Origin: Bacteroidetes bacterium UBA7692
GTDB lineage: Bacteria; Bacteroidota; Bacteroidia; Chitinophagales; LD1
Length of the DNA: 29,592 bases
NCBI GenBank assembly: GCA_002482725.1
Contig: DLGO01000132.1
Span: forward strand, 16,750-46,341
Reading direction: 5' to 3'
Positions 10,295 to 17,823 of this stretch are shown here, piece by piece. The stretch's first letter is position 1; each line of letters starts with the position of its first letter. Below the pieces are notes generated by a model. That model made no database searches and was not told the DNA's origin. It was given only the letters and a program-made list of their open reading frames with translations. Position numbers and translations under genes: made by a program.

Positions 10295-10325
10295 TAAAAG
10301 TACGAATAACGAAGCATAATTATGC
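10295..10325 (-). promoter_or_regulatory. Possible promoter region of the T9SS adhesin operon
   Basis: TACTTTTA (10302-10295 on the minus strand) matches 7 of 8 positions of the Bacteroidota -7 box TAnnTTTG and would give a leader of about 20 nt. The perfect 12-bp palindrome GCATAATTATGC (10314-10325) covers the place where a -33 TTG would sit, and no TTG is present. This fits an activator-dependent promoter but is weak. A second imperfect box, TACTTTGC, is at 10372-10365. Confidence 0.3.
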
Positions 10326-10477
10326 CTTAACATTACCCGAATCCAAGCCCCCATTAATACATTAGCAAAGTAAGCAGTTTCAATTAGTTAAAAAGATATG
10401 CATTGAGCCTGCCTAATAAGATAACCCAGAAATGTTAATAGCACAGAAACTTTCTATGCATGGGTTAACAATTACTG

Positions 10478-13400
10478 CTAAATAATGTTCAACGAACTAA
10501 AGCCCTGGCCATTTTGCACGACCTGAATCTGGGTAGTGATACGCTCCTTGAGCGAGTCCACATGGGAAATAATGCCGATGGTTCTATTGCCCTCAGATTG
10601 CAGTCTTTCAAGCGTATCAAGGGTTTGCTCCAAGGTAGAAGGGTCGAGGGTACCAAAACCTTCGTCGATGAAAAGGCTTTTTATTTCGACCGTATTGGAG
10701 GCCAGATCGGAAAGCGCCAAAGCCAGGGAAAGGCTAATAAGGAAACTTTCACCGCCAGACAAAGTTTTAACACTTCGTCGATTTCCGCCCATGTCGGAAT
10801 CACAAATTACCAAAGAATCATCTTCATTATCAGATGGCACAGCTAAGGAATACCGCTTGTTAAGATTTGCTAACCTGCGATTTGCGAGCGAAACAAGCCG
10901 TTCTAATGTTAATTGCTGTGCAAAAGCACTAAATTTCTCACCTTTGGCATCAGCCTCTATAAACTGGGCAAGCAGTAGCCACCTCTCCCCTTGCTTGAGT
11001 ATAGTAGCCAAACGTGCTGTGAAAAGTGCAGCCTCCGACGCCAGAGTTTCCTGTTGCCGGCTTTGAACCAGCATATTGTCCCGATTATCCAAATAGCCCT
11101 TTAGTTCCCTGTCTAAATTTGCCAATGTATTGATAAGCTCTTCGGCGGCTACAGGCAGGTCTTTGATTCTAAGGAGCTGTAACTGCTCTTCCAAGCCCGT
11201 GGCGCCTACCCTGCTACCGGTTATTTGCTGCTCCAGACTTGCTTTTTTAGTTTGTAGTGAAGAAAACACTTCGGCAGACAGCAGTTTCTCAAAGGCATCG
11301 GCAATAAAGACGTAGCCTAATGCACCGATTCGTGCCTGCAAATCTGTTTCCATATTGGTTAATTGAGCTGATAAATCTGTCAATTCCGTTTGCCAGGTGG
11401 CAAAAGCAGTTTCGGCCGCTGCCTTCTTTTGCTGGTTTAGCCGATAAGCGGATAGTATGGCATGCACCTCATCGGCAACACCAGCACCAGTGTATAAGGT
11501 GTTCCTTTCTTCATTTAATTGCCTGCCCCTGGTGGTAAGGTCTATGAGCAACTGAACATCAGGGATTATATGGCCCAGGATATCTATTGAAATAGTTAGC
11601 ACCGATAATTCCTCTAATAGCTTGATACCAGATTCGAGGCGGGAAATAATCTCAGCTGAGGGTAATGACCTAAGCTCTACAGGCAAACTGATATGCTTAT
11701 CTGCTATTGCGGTGCGTTGGCCGGTAATTTCTACCTCCAACTTGCGCATGTTGGTGTGTATACCCTCCAATTCCTGTATCAGGAATTTTTGGGCGGATAA
11801 GGCATGGGCCAGTTGTTCGGACAATTGAGTCCTCTTCTCTTTATAATCTATAAGCTTCTCCCTTAACTCCTGCCCCTCGCCCGAAAGCAGTAGTACTGTG
11901 TTTGGATGATGAATAGCTCCGCATAAAGGGCATGGCTCGCCATCGGTCAAGAGATGTCGTTTTGATTCCAATTCGCCTTTCAGGTTACTTATTTCTATAT
12001 CCTTTTCGGTAAGCGCAATTGATATATCCAGCTGCTGCACCTCCGTTTTAAGTAGGGTAATCTGTGCAGGCAGGGCTTCTGCCGATTTTTGTTTTTCGGG
12101 TAGTGCTTGCTGCAAATCCTTCAACTCCTGCTCGCTTCTGTGAAGCCACAATTCAGCACTTGCTATTTCGCGGGTAAGCGATAGGGCTTTGGCATGTTGC
12201 TGCACCATAGCCGCGTAATCGCCTCCGGTTATGTTCAGCTCCTTTTTAATCGAAGAAGTGCTAGCATCAGAATTTTGAAGCTTAAGCTGTAAGGCTGCCA
12301 ATTGTGCCTCAAGGTCCTTTGGCTGAACTGAGATACCAATTGGCTTGCCTGTAGCATTGATAACGCTTTGCTTTTCTTTAAATTCGGATTTGAGGGTATC
12401 CCTTTGCCTGTCCAACTCCTCTACCTGCACGCGCAATGAGGTAAGCTGTACTTCGGGCATGTCGGTGCCGGGTTGCTGTTTCAGCAGGGCTGCAGCCCTG
12501 GCAATAATATCCAACTGCTCCTGGTGGCAACCAGCAATATCCGATTGGAGCACTGCTTCTTTAGCGGTATGGCTTGTTAGCTCTTGTACTTTGCGCTGCC
12601 AATCGACCAACTGCTGCGCATGGGGTAACAGCTTTTCGTGCTGATGCATGCGTGCACCTTCACTTTGTAAGAAGCGTTCAAGATCACTTTCGGCTGTGGC
12701 GAGTTGCTGAAGCGCCGTATTATGGCGCATTTCCAGCCGGGTTATTTCCTCTTTTACACCCAGTGTTTCTTTACCCTTTTTAATTTCGGCTTCTACACGC
12801 TTTATTTCTATTTCTGTTTCTGATAGGGTTTTACGCAAGAGGGCTAACTGTTCATCTGCCAATATCTTTTGCTGCGTCTCTGCAAGGCGCTGCTGCAGCA
12901 AATCTGCTTCATCCTTTACGGCTTTTGTTTTTTCGTAAACAGACCTGCCAATAATGCGGTAAATGTCGGTGCCTGTAATCTTTTCGAGCAGGGCTGTGCG
13001 CTCCTTTTTATCGGACTTCAGGAAACGGGCAAACTCGCCCTGTGCAAGCAAGATAGAGCGGATGAACTGGTCATAATTCAACCCGATAAGCTCTACATTT
13101 TTATCCGCAACCTCACTGTTCTTTAAATCCAATTGTGCACCAGTAATTGCATCGAACAGTTCCATACGATGCTGCTGTATCTTGCCCGTTCGGGCGCGGT
13201 GTACAGACCACTTGGAGATATAGCGGCCTGCGGTGCATTCGTATTCTATTTCTGCATAAGCCTCCATAGTATTGCGCGTAATAAGCGCTCCTGCGCGCTC
13301 CAGAAAAGTATTGCTGATAACATCGCCTATGCGCGGAATCTTATTGTACAGCGCCAGCACCATAACATCCAGTATGGTGGTTTTGCCGCTACCGGTGGGG

Positions 13401-13510
13401 CCGGTAATGGCAAAGATGCCTGCACTAGCCAATGGCTCGGCCTCGAAGTTGACTTCGTGCTCGCCGCGCAGCGAGTTTATGTTCCTGAATTTTATCCTTG
13501 CAATCTTCAT
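10478..13510 (-). CDS. sbcC: Exonuclease SbcCD, subunit SbcC (Rad50-like ATPase)
   Basis: The 1010-residue length is close to the 1048 of E. coli SbcC. The N-terminal half-ATPase carries Walker A GPTGSGKTT at 37-45. Two long coiled-coil arms (about 195-510 and 550-860, rich in Gln/Glu/Leu heptads) flank the zinc-hook CPLC at 527-530. The C-terminal half carries the ABC signature LSGGES at 917-922, Walker B SLFIDEGFGTLD at 945-956 and the switch His of ISHV near 983. SbcC dimerises through the hook and gates the SbcD nuclease on hairpin and blocked double-strand ends. Its ATG overlaps the sbcD stop codon (ATGA), implying translational coupling. All key motifs are intact. I see no strong terminator in the 209 bp after it. 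Confidence 0.97.
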   Translation of the reverse strand: MKIARIKFRNINSLRGEHEVNFEAEPLASAGIFAITGPTGSGKTTILDVMVLALYNKIPRIGDVISNTFLERAGALITRNTMEAYAEIEYECTAGRYISKWSVHRARTGKIQQHRMELFDAITGAQLDLKNSEVADKNVELIGLNYDQFIRSILLAQGEFARFLKSDKKERTALLEKITGTDIYRIIGRSVYEKTKAVKDEADLLQQRLAETQQKILADEQLALLRKTLSETEIEIKRVEAEIKKGKETLGVKEEITRLEMRHNTALQQLATAESDLERFLQSEGARMHQHEKLLPHAQQLVDWQRKVQELTSHTAKEAVLQSDIAGCHQEQLDIIARAAALLKQQPGTDMPEVQLTSLRVQVEELDRQRDTLKSEFKEKQSVINATGKPIGISVQPKDLEAQLAALQLKLQNSDASTSSIKKELNITGGDYAAMVQQHAKALSLTREIASAELWLHRSEQELKDLQQALPEKQKSAEALPAQITLLKTEVQQLDISIALTEKDIEISNLKGELESKRHLLTDGEPCPLCGAIHHPNTVLLLSGEGQELREKLIDYKEKRTQLSEQLAHALSAQKFLIQELEGIHTNMRKLEVEITGQRTAIADKHISLPVELRSLPSAEIISRLESGIKLLEELSVLTISIDILGHIIPDVQLLIDLTTRGRQLNEERNTLYTGAGVADEVHAILSAYRLNQQKKAAAETAFATWQTELTDLSAQLTNMETDLQARIGALGYVFIADAFEKLLSAEVFSSLQTKKASLEQQITGSRVGATGLEEQLQLLRIKDLPVAAEELINTLANLDRELKGYLDNRDNMLVQSRQQETLASEAALFTARLATILKQGERWLLLAQFIEADAKGEKFSAFAQQLTLERLVSLANRRLANLNKRYSLAVPSDNEDDSLVICDSDMGGNRRSVKTLSGGESFLISLSLALALSDLASNTVEIKSLFIDEGFGTLDPSTLEQTLDTLERLQSEGNRTIGIISHVDSLKERITTQIQVVQNGQGFSSLNII

Positions 13511-14739
13511 GTGGTGGCTCCTTCTCCTTTTTGCCCTATCTCTTCCAGTATTTCGTGGAAGGCCATGAGCAGTGTATTCCTGTCCTCGTCGCTCAGCTGT
13601 GTGGCTGCCATTTTTTTCTCCAATACATCAATGGGCTTAAATTCCTCTATGCCCCGCTGCTCTTCGAAAAGGTCTGCAGCACTGCTAATCCGCTCTTTTG
13701 GGTTGTACCTGACCTTTACTATTTCGCAATATTCGCTGCTGAACTCCTGCACGTAATTTTCCAGTTCTAACTCAATGCGGGGATTGATCATCGGCTCTAT
13801 CATTTCTATCTCTATCAGGGTCTTTAGCTTTTGCTCTGCATCCTTTAGGGCATCAACCTTTTCCTTTACTTCTGCAAGTGTCCCAGTTATTTTGGCCAAT
13901 GTCCTGAACTTAGGCACATCAAGGCTTTCATGGGTTACTTTACCCTCTTTCACCTCCAGTATCACTACCCGTTTTTCATCCTTTCGCTCGCCGAAAGAGA
14001 GGGAAACAGGTGAGCCCGAGTATAGCACTTTGCCACTAGTGCCTGCGCGCTGCGGCTTGTGTATATGCCCGAGTGCCACGTAGCTGAAATAGTCGCTGAA
14101 CATACCTGCATCGAAGTCTGCCAGGTTGCCAATCTGGATTTCGCGCTCGCTATCGGAAGTGCTAGCACCTGCGGCAAATAAATGCCCCATGGCTATAGCA
14201 GGAATACCTGTATGCGCGTGCATGCAAATATCGGCTGCGCTATTGAATACAATAGCGATACCCTGCCTGATGGCCTCGAGCTTTTGCTCGTAGGTTTCGC
14301 CGGGCAGCATGGAGCGCAGGTCGGCATCGCGCAGAAATGGAATGGCCGCTATAACTACCTGCTCCCTGCCATCGCGCGATGCAACAGGGATTATGAGGTC
14401 GTTCAGGTCTTTTGGCAAACCGCCGACTACATCTACATTAATAGCTTTGAGTACCTGGCGCGGAGCATTGAGCACCGAAGGCGAATCGTGATTACCGCCT
14501 GTGATAATGATGCGGCAGTTGAGTTGGGTAATTTTAACGAGCACATTGAAGTACATCTGCTCTGCCTCCGATGACGGGTGCGAAAGGTCGAACACATCTC
14601 CCGCTATCAGCAATAATTCTATCTGCTGCTGTTGAATGGTAGCCAGCAACCAATCGAAGAAAAGCGCATGATCCTGCGCTATGTCTGCCTTATGCAGCCT
14701 TTTGCCCAAATGCCAGTCTGCGGTGTGCAGTATCTTCAT
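13507..14739 (-). CDS. sbcD: Exonuclease SbcCD, subunit SbcD (Mre11-like nuclease)
   Basis: This 410-residue metallophosphoesterase has all phosphodiesterase motifs: DWHLG (D8, H10), GDVFD (D48), GGNHD (N83, H84), GHLF (H186) and ALGHIH (H225, H227). These bind the two Mn ions of the nuclease site. The capping domain and C-terminal SbcC-binding region occupy about 270-410. With SbcC it cuts DNA hairpins, palindromes and protein-blocked ends in the cytoplasm. Upstream of the ATG is GGAGG with a 9-nt spacer, an unusually clear Shine-Dalgarno for this phylum. It is the first gene of the sbcDC pair and is divergent from era, with 149 bp between the two starts. Confidence 0.97.
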   Translation of the reverse strand: MKILHTADWHLGKRLHKADIAQDHALFFDWLLATIQQQQIELLLIAGDVFDLSHPSSEAEQMYFNVLVKITQLNCRIIITGGNHDSPSVLNAPRQVLKAINVDVVGGLPKDLNDLIIPVASRDGREQVVIAAIPFLRDADLRSMLPGETYEQKLEAIRQGIAIVFNSAADICMHAHTGIPAIAMGHLFAAGASTSDSEREIQIGNLADFDAGMFSDYFSYVALGHIHKPQRAGTSGKVLYSGSPVSLSFGERKDEKRVVILEVKEGKVTHESLDVPKFRTLAKITGTLAEVKEKVDALKDAEQKLKTLIEIEMIEPMINPRIELELENYVQEFSSEYCEIVKVRYNPKERISSAADLFEEQRGIEEFKPIDVLEKKMAATQLSDEDRNTLLMAFHEILEEIGQKGEGATT

Positions 14740-14840
14740 AATCTATATCCTCCAAACCTTTTATTCCGGTGTAAATAAGCGCTATTTATAGCCCCGAAAG
14801 GGTGTCAAAATAGTCGGATAAATAGCCTGAATAAGGTGTA

Positions 14841-14876
14841 TAAGCAATTTTATCAGTTAAATCAAAACAAGCTTCG
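14841..14876 (+). repeat. Copy A of a recurring intergenic element, upstream of era
   Basis: About 36 bp of this sequence match 17728-17762 with roughly four mismatches and one single-base gap. The shared core reads CAATTTTAyCAGTTAAAT, followed by a shared AGCTTC end. It ends 1 bp before a -7-like box and 12-13 bp before the era start codon. See the palindrome at 17597-17762 for the full arrangement. Confidence 0.6.
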
Positions 14877-14884
14877 TATTTTTA
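14877..14884 (+). promoter_or_regulatory. -7-like box next to the era start codon
   Basis: TATTTTTA matches TAnnTTTG at 7 of 8 positions. TTA sits 17 bp upstream (14857-14859) where TTG is expected. The box ends only 4 nt before the era ATG, so transcription would start at about the A of the ATG, giving a leaderless message if this is the promoter. Confidence 0.35.
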
Positions 14885-14888
14885 CAAC

Positions 14889-15770
14889 ATGCACAAAGCA
14901 GGATTTGTAAATTTAATAGGATTGCCGAATGTTGGGAAATCCAGCATTCTAAATGCGTTGCTTGGCGAGCAATTGAGTATTGTATCGCACAAGGCACAAA
15001 CTACCAGACAGCGCGTACTGGGTATGATAAACACGGAAGAATACCAGCTTATTTTTTCGGATGCGCCGGGGTTTGTGAAAGAAACGGCCTATAAAATGCA
15101 CGAGATGATGAACCATCACGTGATGGAAAGCTTTGAGGATGCAGACGTACTGATATTTGTAACAGACAAGGCGCAAAGCGCTGACCAGGAGCTGCCTTTG
15201 GTGGAGCTATTGCAGAAAAGCAATAAGCCAATCATTATAGCATTCAACAAAACGGATATAAGCAAGGAGTCGCAGGTAAAATGGGCACAGGAACACTGGG
15301 CCAAGCTGTTGCCGGATGCTACCTTTATGATAGTGTCTGCGCTAACGCGCTATAACCTGGATGTGCTGGTAAGCCTGACGGCAAATATGCTGCCGGAGTC
15401 GCCACCATATTACGATAAGGATATCATTACCAACCGCGATATGCGCTTTATAGCAGCAGAAATAGTGCGCGAGCAGATATTCCTGCATTTTGAAAAAGAG
15501 ATACCGTACTCTGTGCAAACCATAGTAGAGGACTACGAGGAGCATGCAGATATAGACCGTATAGCGTGCACTATATATGTAGAGCGCGAATCGCAAAAGC
15601 CGATTATAATAGGTAAAGGCGGCGAGAGCCTGACCAAAGTGGGCAAGGAATCGCGCATGAAGCTGGAGAAATTCCTGGATAAAAAAGTATTTCTGGAACT
15701 GCGCGTGAAAGTGAAGGAAAAGTGGAAGAACAATGAGAATTTGTTGAAGGGGTTTGGGTTGCATAAGTAG
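14889..15770 (+). CDS. era: GTPase Era
   Basis: The 293-residue length is typical of Era. The GTPase domain has G1 GLPNVGKSS at 11-19, switch-I threonines at 38-39, G3 DAPG at 58-61, G4 NKTD at 120-123 and G5 SAL at 150-152. The C-terminal KH domain (about 205-285) has the RNA-binding loop IIGKGGESL at 240-248. Era binds the 3' end of 16S rRNA and assists 30S subunit maturation at the inner face of the membrane. The start is fixed by the family N-terminus (HKAGFVNLIGLPNVGKS). It is divergent from sbcD and followed by a 770-bp gene-free tract. The assignment is secure. Confidence 0.98.
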   Translation: MHKAGFVNLIGLPNVGKSSILNALLGEQLSIVSHKAQTTRQRVLGMINTEEYQLIFSDAPGFVKETAYKMHEMMNHHVMESFEDADVLIFVTDKAQSADQELPLVELLQKSNKPIIIAFNKTDISKESQVKWAQEHWAKLLPDATFMIVSALTRYNLDVLVSLTANMLPESPPYYDKDIITNRDMRFIAAEIVREQIFLHFEKEIPYSVQTIVEDYEEHADIDRIACTIYVERESQKPIIIGKGGESLTKVGKESRMKLEKFLDKKVFLELRVKVKEKWKNNENLLKGFGLHK

Positions 15771-16201
15771 TGGCCAACACCTGTTTTTCTTGATCAATGG
15801 TAAAAATATTTACCACTAAAACATGGTCAAAAAACCGGCCTTAACGATTTTTAATTATGGCTTATCTACCTTGAAAATCAGCTAATTAACTCAGTTGTAA
15901 TTTTTTGCCGCCTTTGTTGCTAGAGTCGCATAGGGGTACGGATTTATATTAGCGCGTGGGTCTTTGACCTGTAGCGTTCTTTAATTTGTCTGAACTATGA
16001 CCTTAATGATGGAAATGAGGACCATGACTAAACTGCCTTTTCAGACTTTTGATTTTTATCACAAGGGAATCCTTGCTATAGACCTAAAATACAAACGGGA
16101 ATTTATCTCTGAATCGTGTTTTGTGGGGACACAAACCACGGAAATTCTGGCGAAATTTAATCTTTCGGACAGTTGTGGCGGAGACACCAACCGGGAAGAA
16201 A

Positions 16202-16221
16202 GGCAGACACGCAGGTCTGCC
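16202..16221. repeat. Short palindromic hairpin unit
   Basis: GGCAGAC (16202-16208) and GTCTGCC (16215-16221) form a perfect 7-bp stem around ACGCAG, followed by CCCTAC. From memory, hairpins very like this recur between genes in several Bacteroidota genomes; I could not check that here. Confidence 0.5.
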
Positions 16222-16317
16222 CCTACTCATGCAAAACACCATCGAAAAACACCGCAATTATTAGCATCGGATTTTAACAATTGCAAAATGGTGTAAAAAA
16301 CACGATTTCGCCAGCCA

Positions 16318-16335
16318 CCGCCAACCACCGCCACT
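16318..16335 (+). repeat. CCGCC-rich 18-bp direct repeat, first copy
   Basis: CCGCCAACCACCGCCACT occurs exactly here and again at 16481-16498. Both copies are followed by a T-run (TTTTTA here, GTTTTTTA after the second). Each is about 40 bp from an ACCGCAAAAA 10-mer, downstream of the first copy and upstream of the second. Confidence 0.7.
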
Positions 16336-16480
16336 TTTTAGGGGCTGTGATTAGGAAAATACCGCAAAAATTGCCCTCAGATTGACCGTTGTTTTGGAGA
16401 CTGAAAGTATTGGCAGGCAAGGATTTCAACTAAATAAAGTACCGCAAAAAAAGGGAACCCCATACTGAAAAACGCAAATT

Positions 16481-16498
16481 CCGCCAACCACCGCCACT
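16481..16498 (+). repeat. CCGCC-rich 18-bp direct repeat, second copy
   Basis: This is the exact second copy of the unit at 16318-16335. It is extended by CACCGCCGTTTTTTA and ends about 40 bp from the stop codon of the nucleotidyltransferase gene. Confidence 0.7.
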
Positions 16499-16540
16499 CA
16501 CCGCCGTTTTTTAACAAATAGATTGCGGTAAAAAGAGGGG

Positions 16541-17551
16541 TTATTTATTGCGTTCTCCGCGCAGGTCGATTTCGGTATTGTCGCCTATGTTGAGGCTTTG
16601 GGTAAGGCCGCTGATACTGGCATCGGAACCGATGAGTGAGTCGTGCAGGGTAACATTCTCCAGCTTGGTATAGCTGCCTACTATAGAGTTGCGGATGATG
16701 CTGTAGTTGATATTGGTATGCTCGCCAACGGTAACATAAGGGCCGATGATGGAGTTTTGGATAGTAGCCCCCTCGCCAATGCTCACCGGCGGAATGATGA
16801 TGGAGTTGTTGTAGTTGCCTTTGCCCTCTGAAAGGTCGCCACGGCGCTTGAGCAGTATGGCATTTGTTTCGAGCAGTATGTCTTTTTTGCCCAGGTCGAA
16901 CCAATGCTCTACCTTGTAACTATTGAACTTAACGCCATCCTTGATCATTTTCTGGATGCCATCGGCCAGGTGAAACTCATTGGTAGCGCGGATATTGTTC
17001 TCTACATTGTATGCAAGGGCATCGAAAAGCTTACCTGTTTCCTTAAAGAAATAGAAGCCGACAAGGGCCATGTTGGAACGGGGAATGGCAGGTTTTTCGA
17101 CTACGTTATTGATAAAACCTGCGGAGTCAATTTCGGCAACACCGAAGCGGCGCGGGTCCTCCACCTTTTTAACGCAAAGCGTGGAATAGGGAGAAGCAAA
17201 AATCTGCTTGGTATCTACATCGAGGATGGTATCGCCAAGCTGGATAACCAGGTCGCGGCTTTCGTCTATCACCTCGCGGGCACTGAGAATGGCATGGCCA
17301 AGGCCATCGCGCACATCCTGCACTACGAAGCGGGCATTGATTTCGGGGTAGTTTTTGGTGACAAAATCCTTGATCTTATCGCCCAGATAACCGATAACAA
17401 AGACAAAATCGGAAATGCCGTGCTCTTTGAGGTTGTCGATAATAAAGGAAAGGATAGGCTTGCCTGCCACTGCTATAAGCACCTTTGGCTGCGTGTAAGT
17501 AAGTGGACGAAGGCGAGTACCTGCCCCGGCCACAGGTATAATTGCTTGCAT
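16541..17551 (-). CDS. Sugar-1-phosphate nucleotidyltransferase with left-handed beta-helix tail
   Basis: The 336-residue protein has an N-terminal nucleotidyltransferase domain (1 to about 235) with GAGTRLRPLT at 9-18, the catalytic-type Lys in QPKVL (K23), the metal-binding Asp in QLGD (D107), VEKP at 151-154 and WFDLG at 217-221. The C-terminal segment (about 248-330) shows hexapeptide-like repeats (IIIPPVSIGEGATIQNSIIG) of a left-handed beta-helix. The reaction is NTP plus sugar-1-phosphate giving NDP-sugar plus pyrophosphate. The relatives I recall are long-form RmlA-like (dTTP/glucose-1-P) and GlmU-like enzymes; the exact substrate cannot be read from the sequence. No sugar-pathway genes lie nearby. 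It is transcribed alone from a very clear promoter. Confidence 0.87.
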   Translation of the reverse strand: MQAIIPVAGAGTRLRPLTYTQPKVLIAVAGKPILSFIIDNLKEHGISDFVFVIGYLGDKIKDFVTKNYPEINARFVVQDVRDGLGHAILSAREVIDESRDLVIQLGDTILDVDTKQIFASPYSTLCVKKVEDPRRFGVAEIDSAGFINNVVEKPAIPRSNMALVGFYFFKETGKLFDALAYNVENNIRATNEFHLADGIQKMIKDGVKFNSYKVEHWFDLGKKDILLETNAILLKRRGDLSEGKGNYNNSIIIPPVSIGEGATIQNSIIGPYVTVGEHTNINYSIIRNSIVGSYTKLENVTLHDSLIGSDASISGLTQSLNIGDNTEIDLRGERNK

Positions 17552-17570
17552 AATAGGATGGTGAAGATAG

Positions 17571-17598
17571 CAAAAGTAAACTATTGACGTTACGTCAA
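17571..17598 (-). promoter_or_regulatory. Housekeeping-type promoter of the nucleotidyltransferase gene
   Basis: On the minus strand, TTG (17598-17596), exactly 17 bp, then TACTTTTG (17578-17571) is a perfect match to the Bacteroidota consensus TTG/TAnnTTTG. The predicted start near 17565 leaves a leader of about 14 nt before the ATG at 17551. The -33 element lies inside a 15-bp palindrome. Confidence 0.7.
17584..17598. promoter_or_regulatory. Operator-like palindrome over the -33 element
   Basis: TTGACGT, T, ACGTCAA is a perfect 7-bp inverted repeat with a 1-nt centre. Its position over the -33 TTG fits a dimeric regulator that would block or contact RNA polymerase. The regulator is not identifiable from this window. 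Confidence 0.5.
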
Positions 17599-17762
17599 GA
17601 AGCTGTTTTAACTCATCTCAATAATTTGTTTATAGCTATTTGCTGCTGCAACATCATCAGCTTTTTTTGCCAGAGGAGCTCCACTATGGCTGCAAAAAGC
17701 TTCTTTGTTTCGCTAGCAAATAACCTATAAACAATTTTACCAGTTAAATTAAAGCAGCTTCC
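17597..17762. repeat. About 165-bp imperfect palindrome filling the divergent intergenic region
   Basis: The two halves are reverse complements around GGAGCTCC (17675-17682). Paired segments are GAAGCTGTTTTAA with TTAAAGCAGCTTC at the ends, AATTTGTTTATAGCTATTTGC with GCAAATAACCTATAAACAATTTT in the middle, and AGCTTTTTTTGCCA with TGGCTGCAAAAAGCT near the centre. The arms tolerate a few gaps, so this is an aged or selected palindrome rather than a fresh duplication. I see no flanking target-site duplication. The right arm resembles 14841-14876 and, partly, 28587-28622. Confidence 0.7.
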
Positions 17763-17811
17763 AATCGAATAAATGTTATGGAAATTTAAGTTCTCAAATC
17801 ATATCAAAACA

Positions 17812-17819
17812 TACCTTTA
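17812..17819 (+). promoter_or_regulatory. -7-like box next to the preferred ATPase start
   Basis: TACCTTTA matches TAnnTTTG at 7 of 8 positions and ends 4 nt before the ATG at 17824, the same spacing as the box before era. No TTG lies 17 bp upstream. It supports, weakly, the shorter start for the ATPase gene. Confidence 0.28.
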
Positions 17820-17823
17820 CTTC

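Larger units (their letters stand above)
15771..16540. other. 770-bp gene-free tract with hairpins and short repeats
   Basis: No convincing gene is present. Visible structures are: a 7-bp hairpin TGGTAAA/TTTACCA at 15798-15815 just after era; TTTGTG/CACAAA around GGGA at 16120-16135; GGCAGAC/GTCTGCC at 16202-16221; an 18-bp direct repeat rich in CCGCC at 16318 and 16481; and the 10-mer ACCGCAAAAA at 16361 and 16441, with a related inverted copy near 16523. The single 99-codon frame (15997-16296) spans two of the hairpins and ends in a basic low-complexity stretch, so I do not call it. The tract looks like accumulated intergenic repeat units; a noncoding RNA cannot be excluded. Confidence 0.6.

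Noticed and set aside
10365..10372. TACTTTGC as the main promoter of the adhesin operon
   Set aside because: It is one base short of TAnnTTTG, has no TTG at 17 bp and would give a leader of about 90 nt. The box at 10295-10302 fits other genes in the window better.
10514..14574. Many plus-strand frames of 60-207 codons opposite sbcC and sbcD
   Set aside because: They lie antisense to clear, fully conserved genes and lack recognisable domains. They are by-products of the codon composition of the real genes.
15900..16000. Possible tRNA or structured RNA gene around the GC-mixed stretch after era
   Set aside because: No cloverleaf arms or TTCGA-type T-loop could be found on either strand.
15997..16296. 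99-codon plus-strand frame in the era downstream gap
   Set aside because: It spans two hairpins (16120-16135 and 16202-16221), its second half is basic low-complexity sequence, and no fold or motif is visible. It reads as a chance frame through repeat sequence.
16318..16498. CRISPR-like repeats
   Set aside because: Only two copies of an 18-bp unit 163 bp apart, with no regular spacers and no cas genes in the window.
17773..17823. Longer N-terminus for the TPR-AAA+ protein
   Set aside because: The extra 17 residues (MLWKFKFSNH...) do not continue the TPR pattern, and a -7-like box lies inside this stretch. The start at 17824 is preferred, though not proven.
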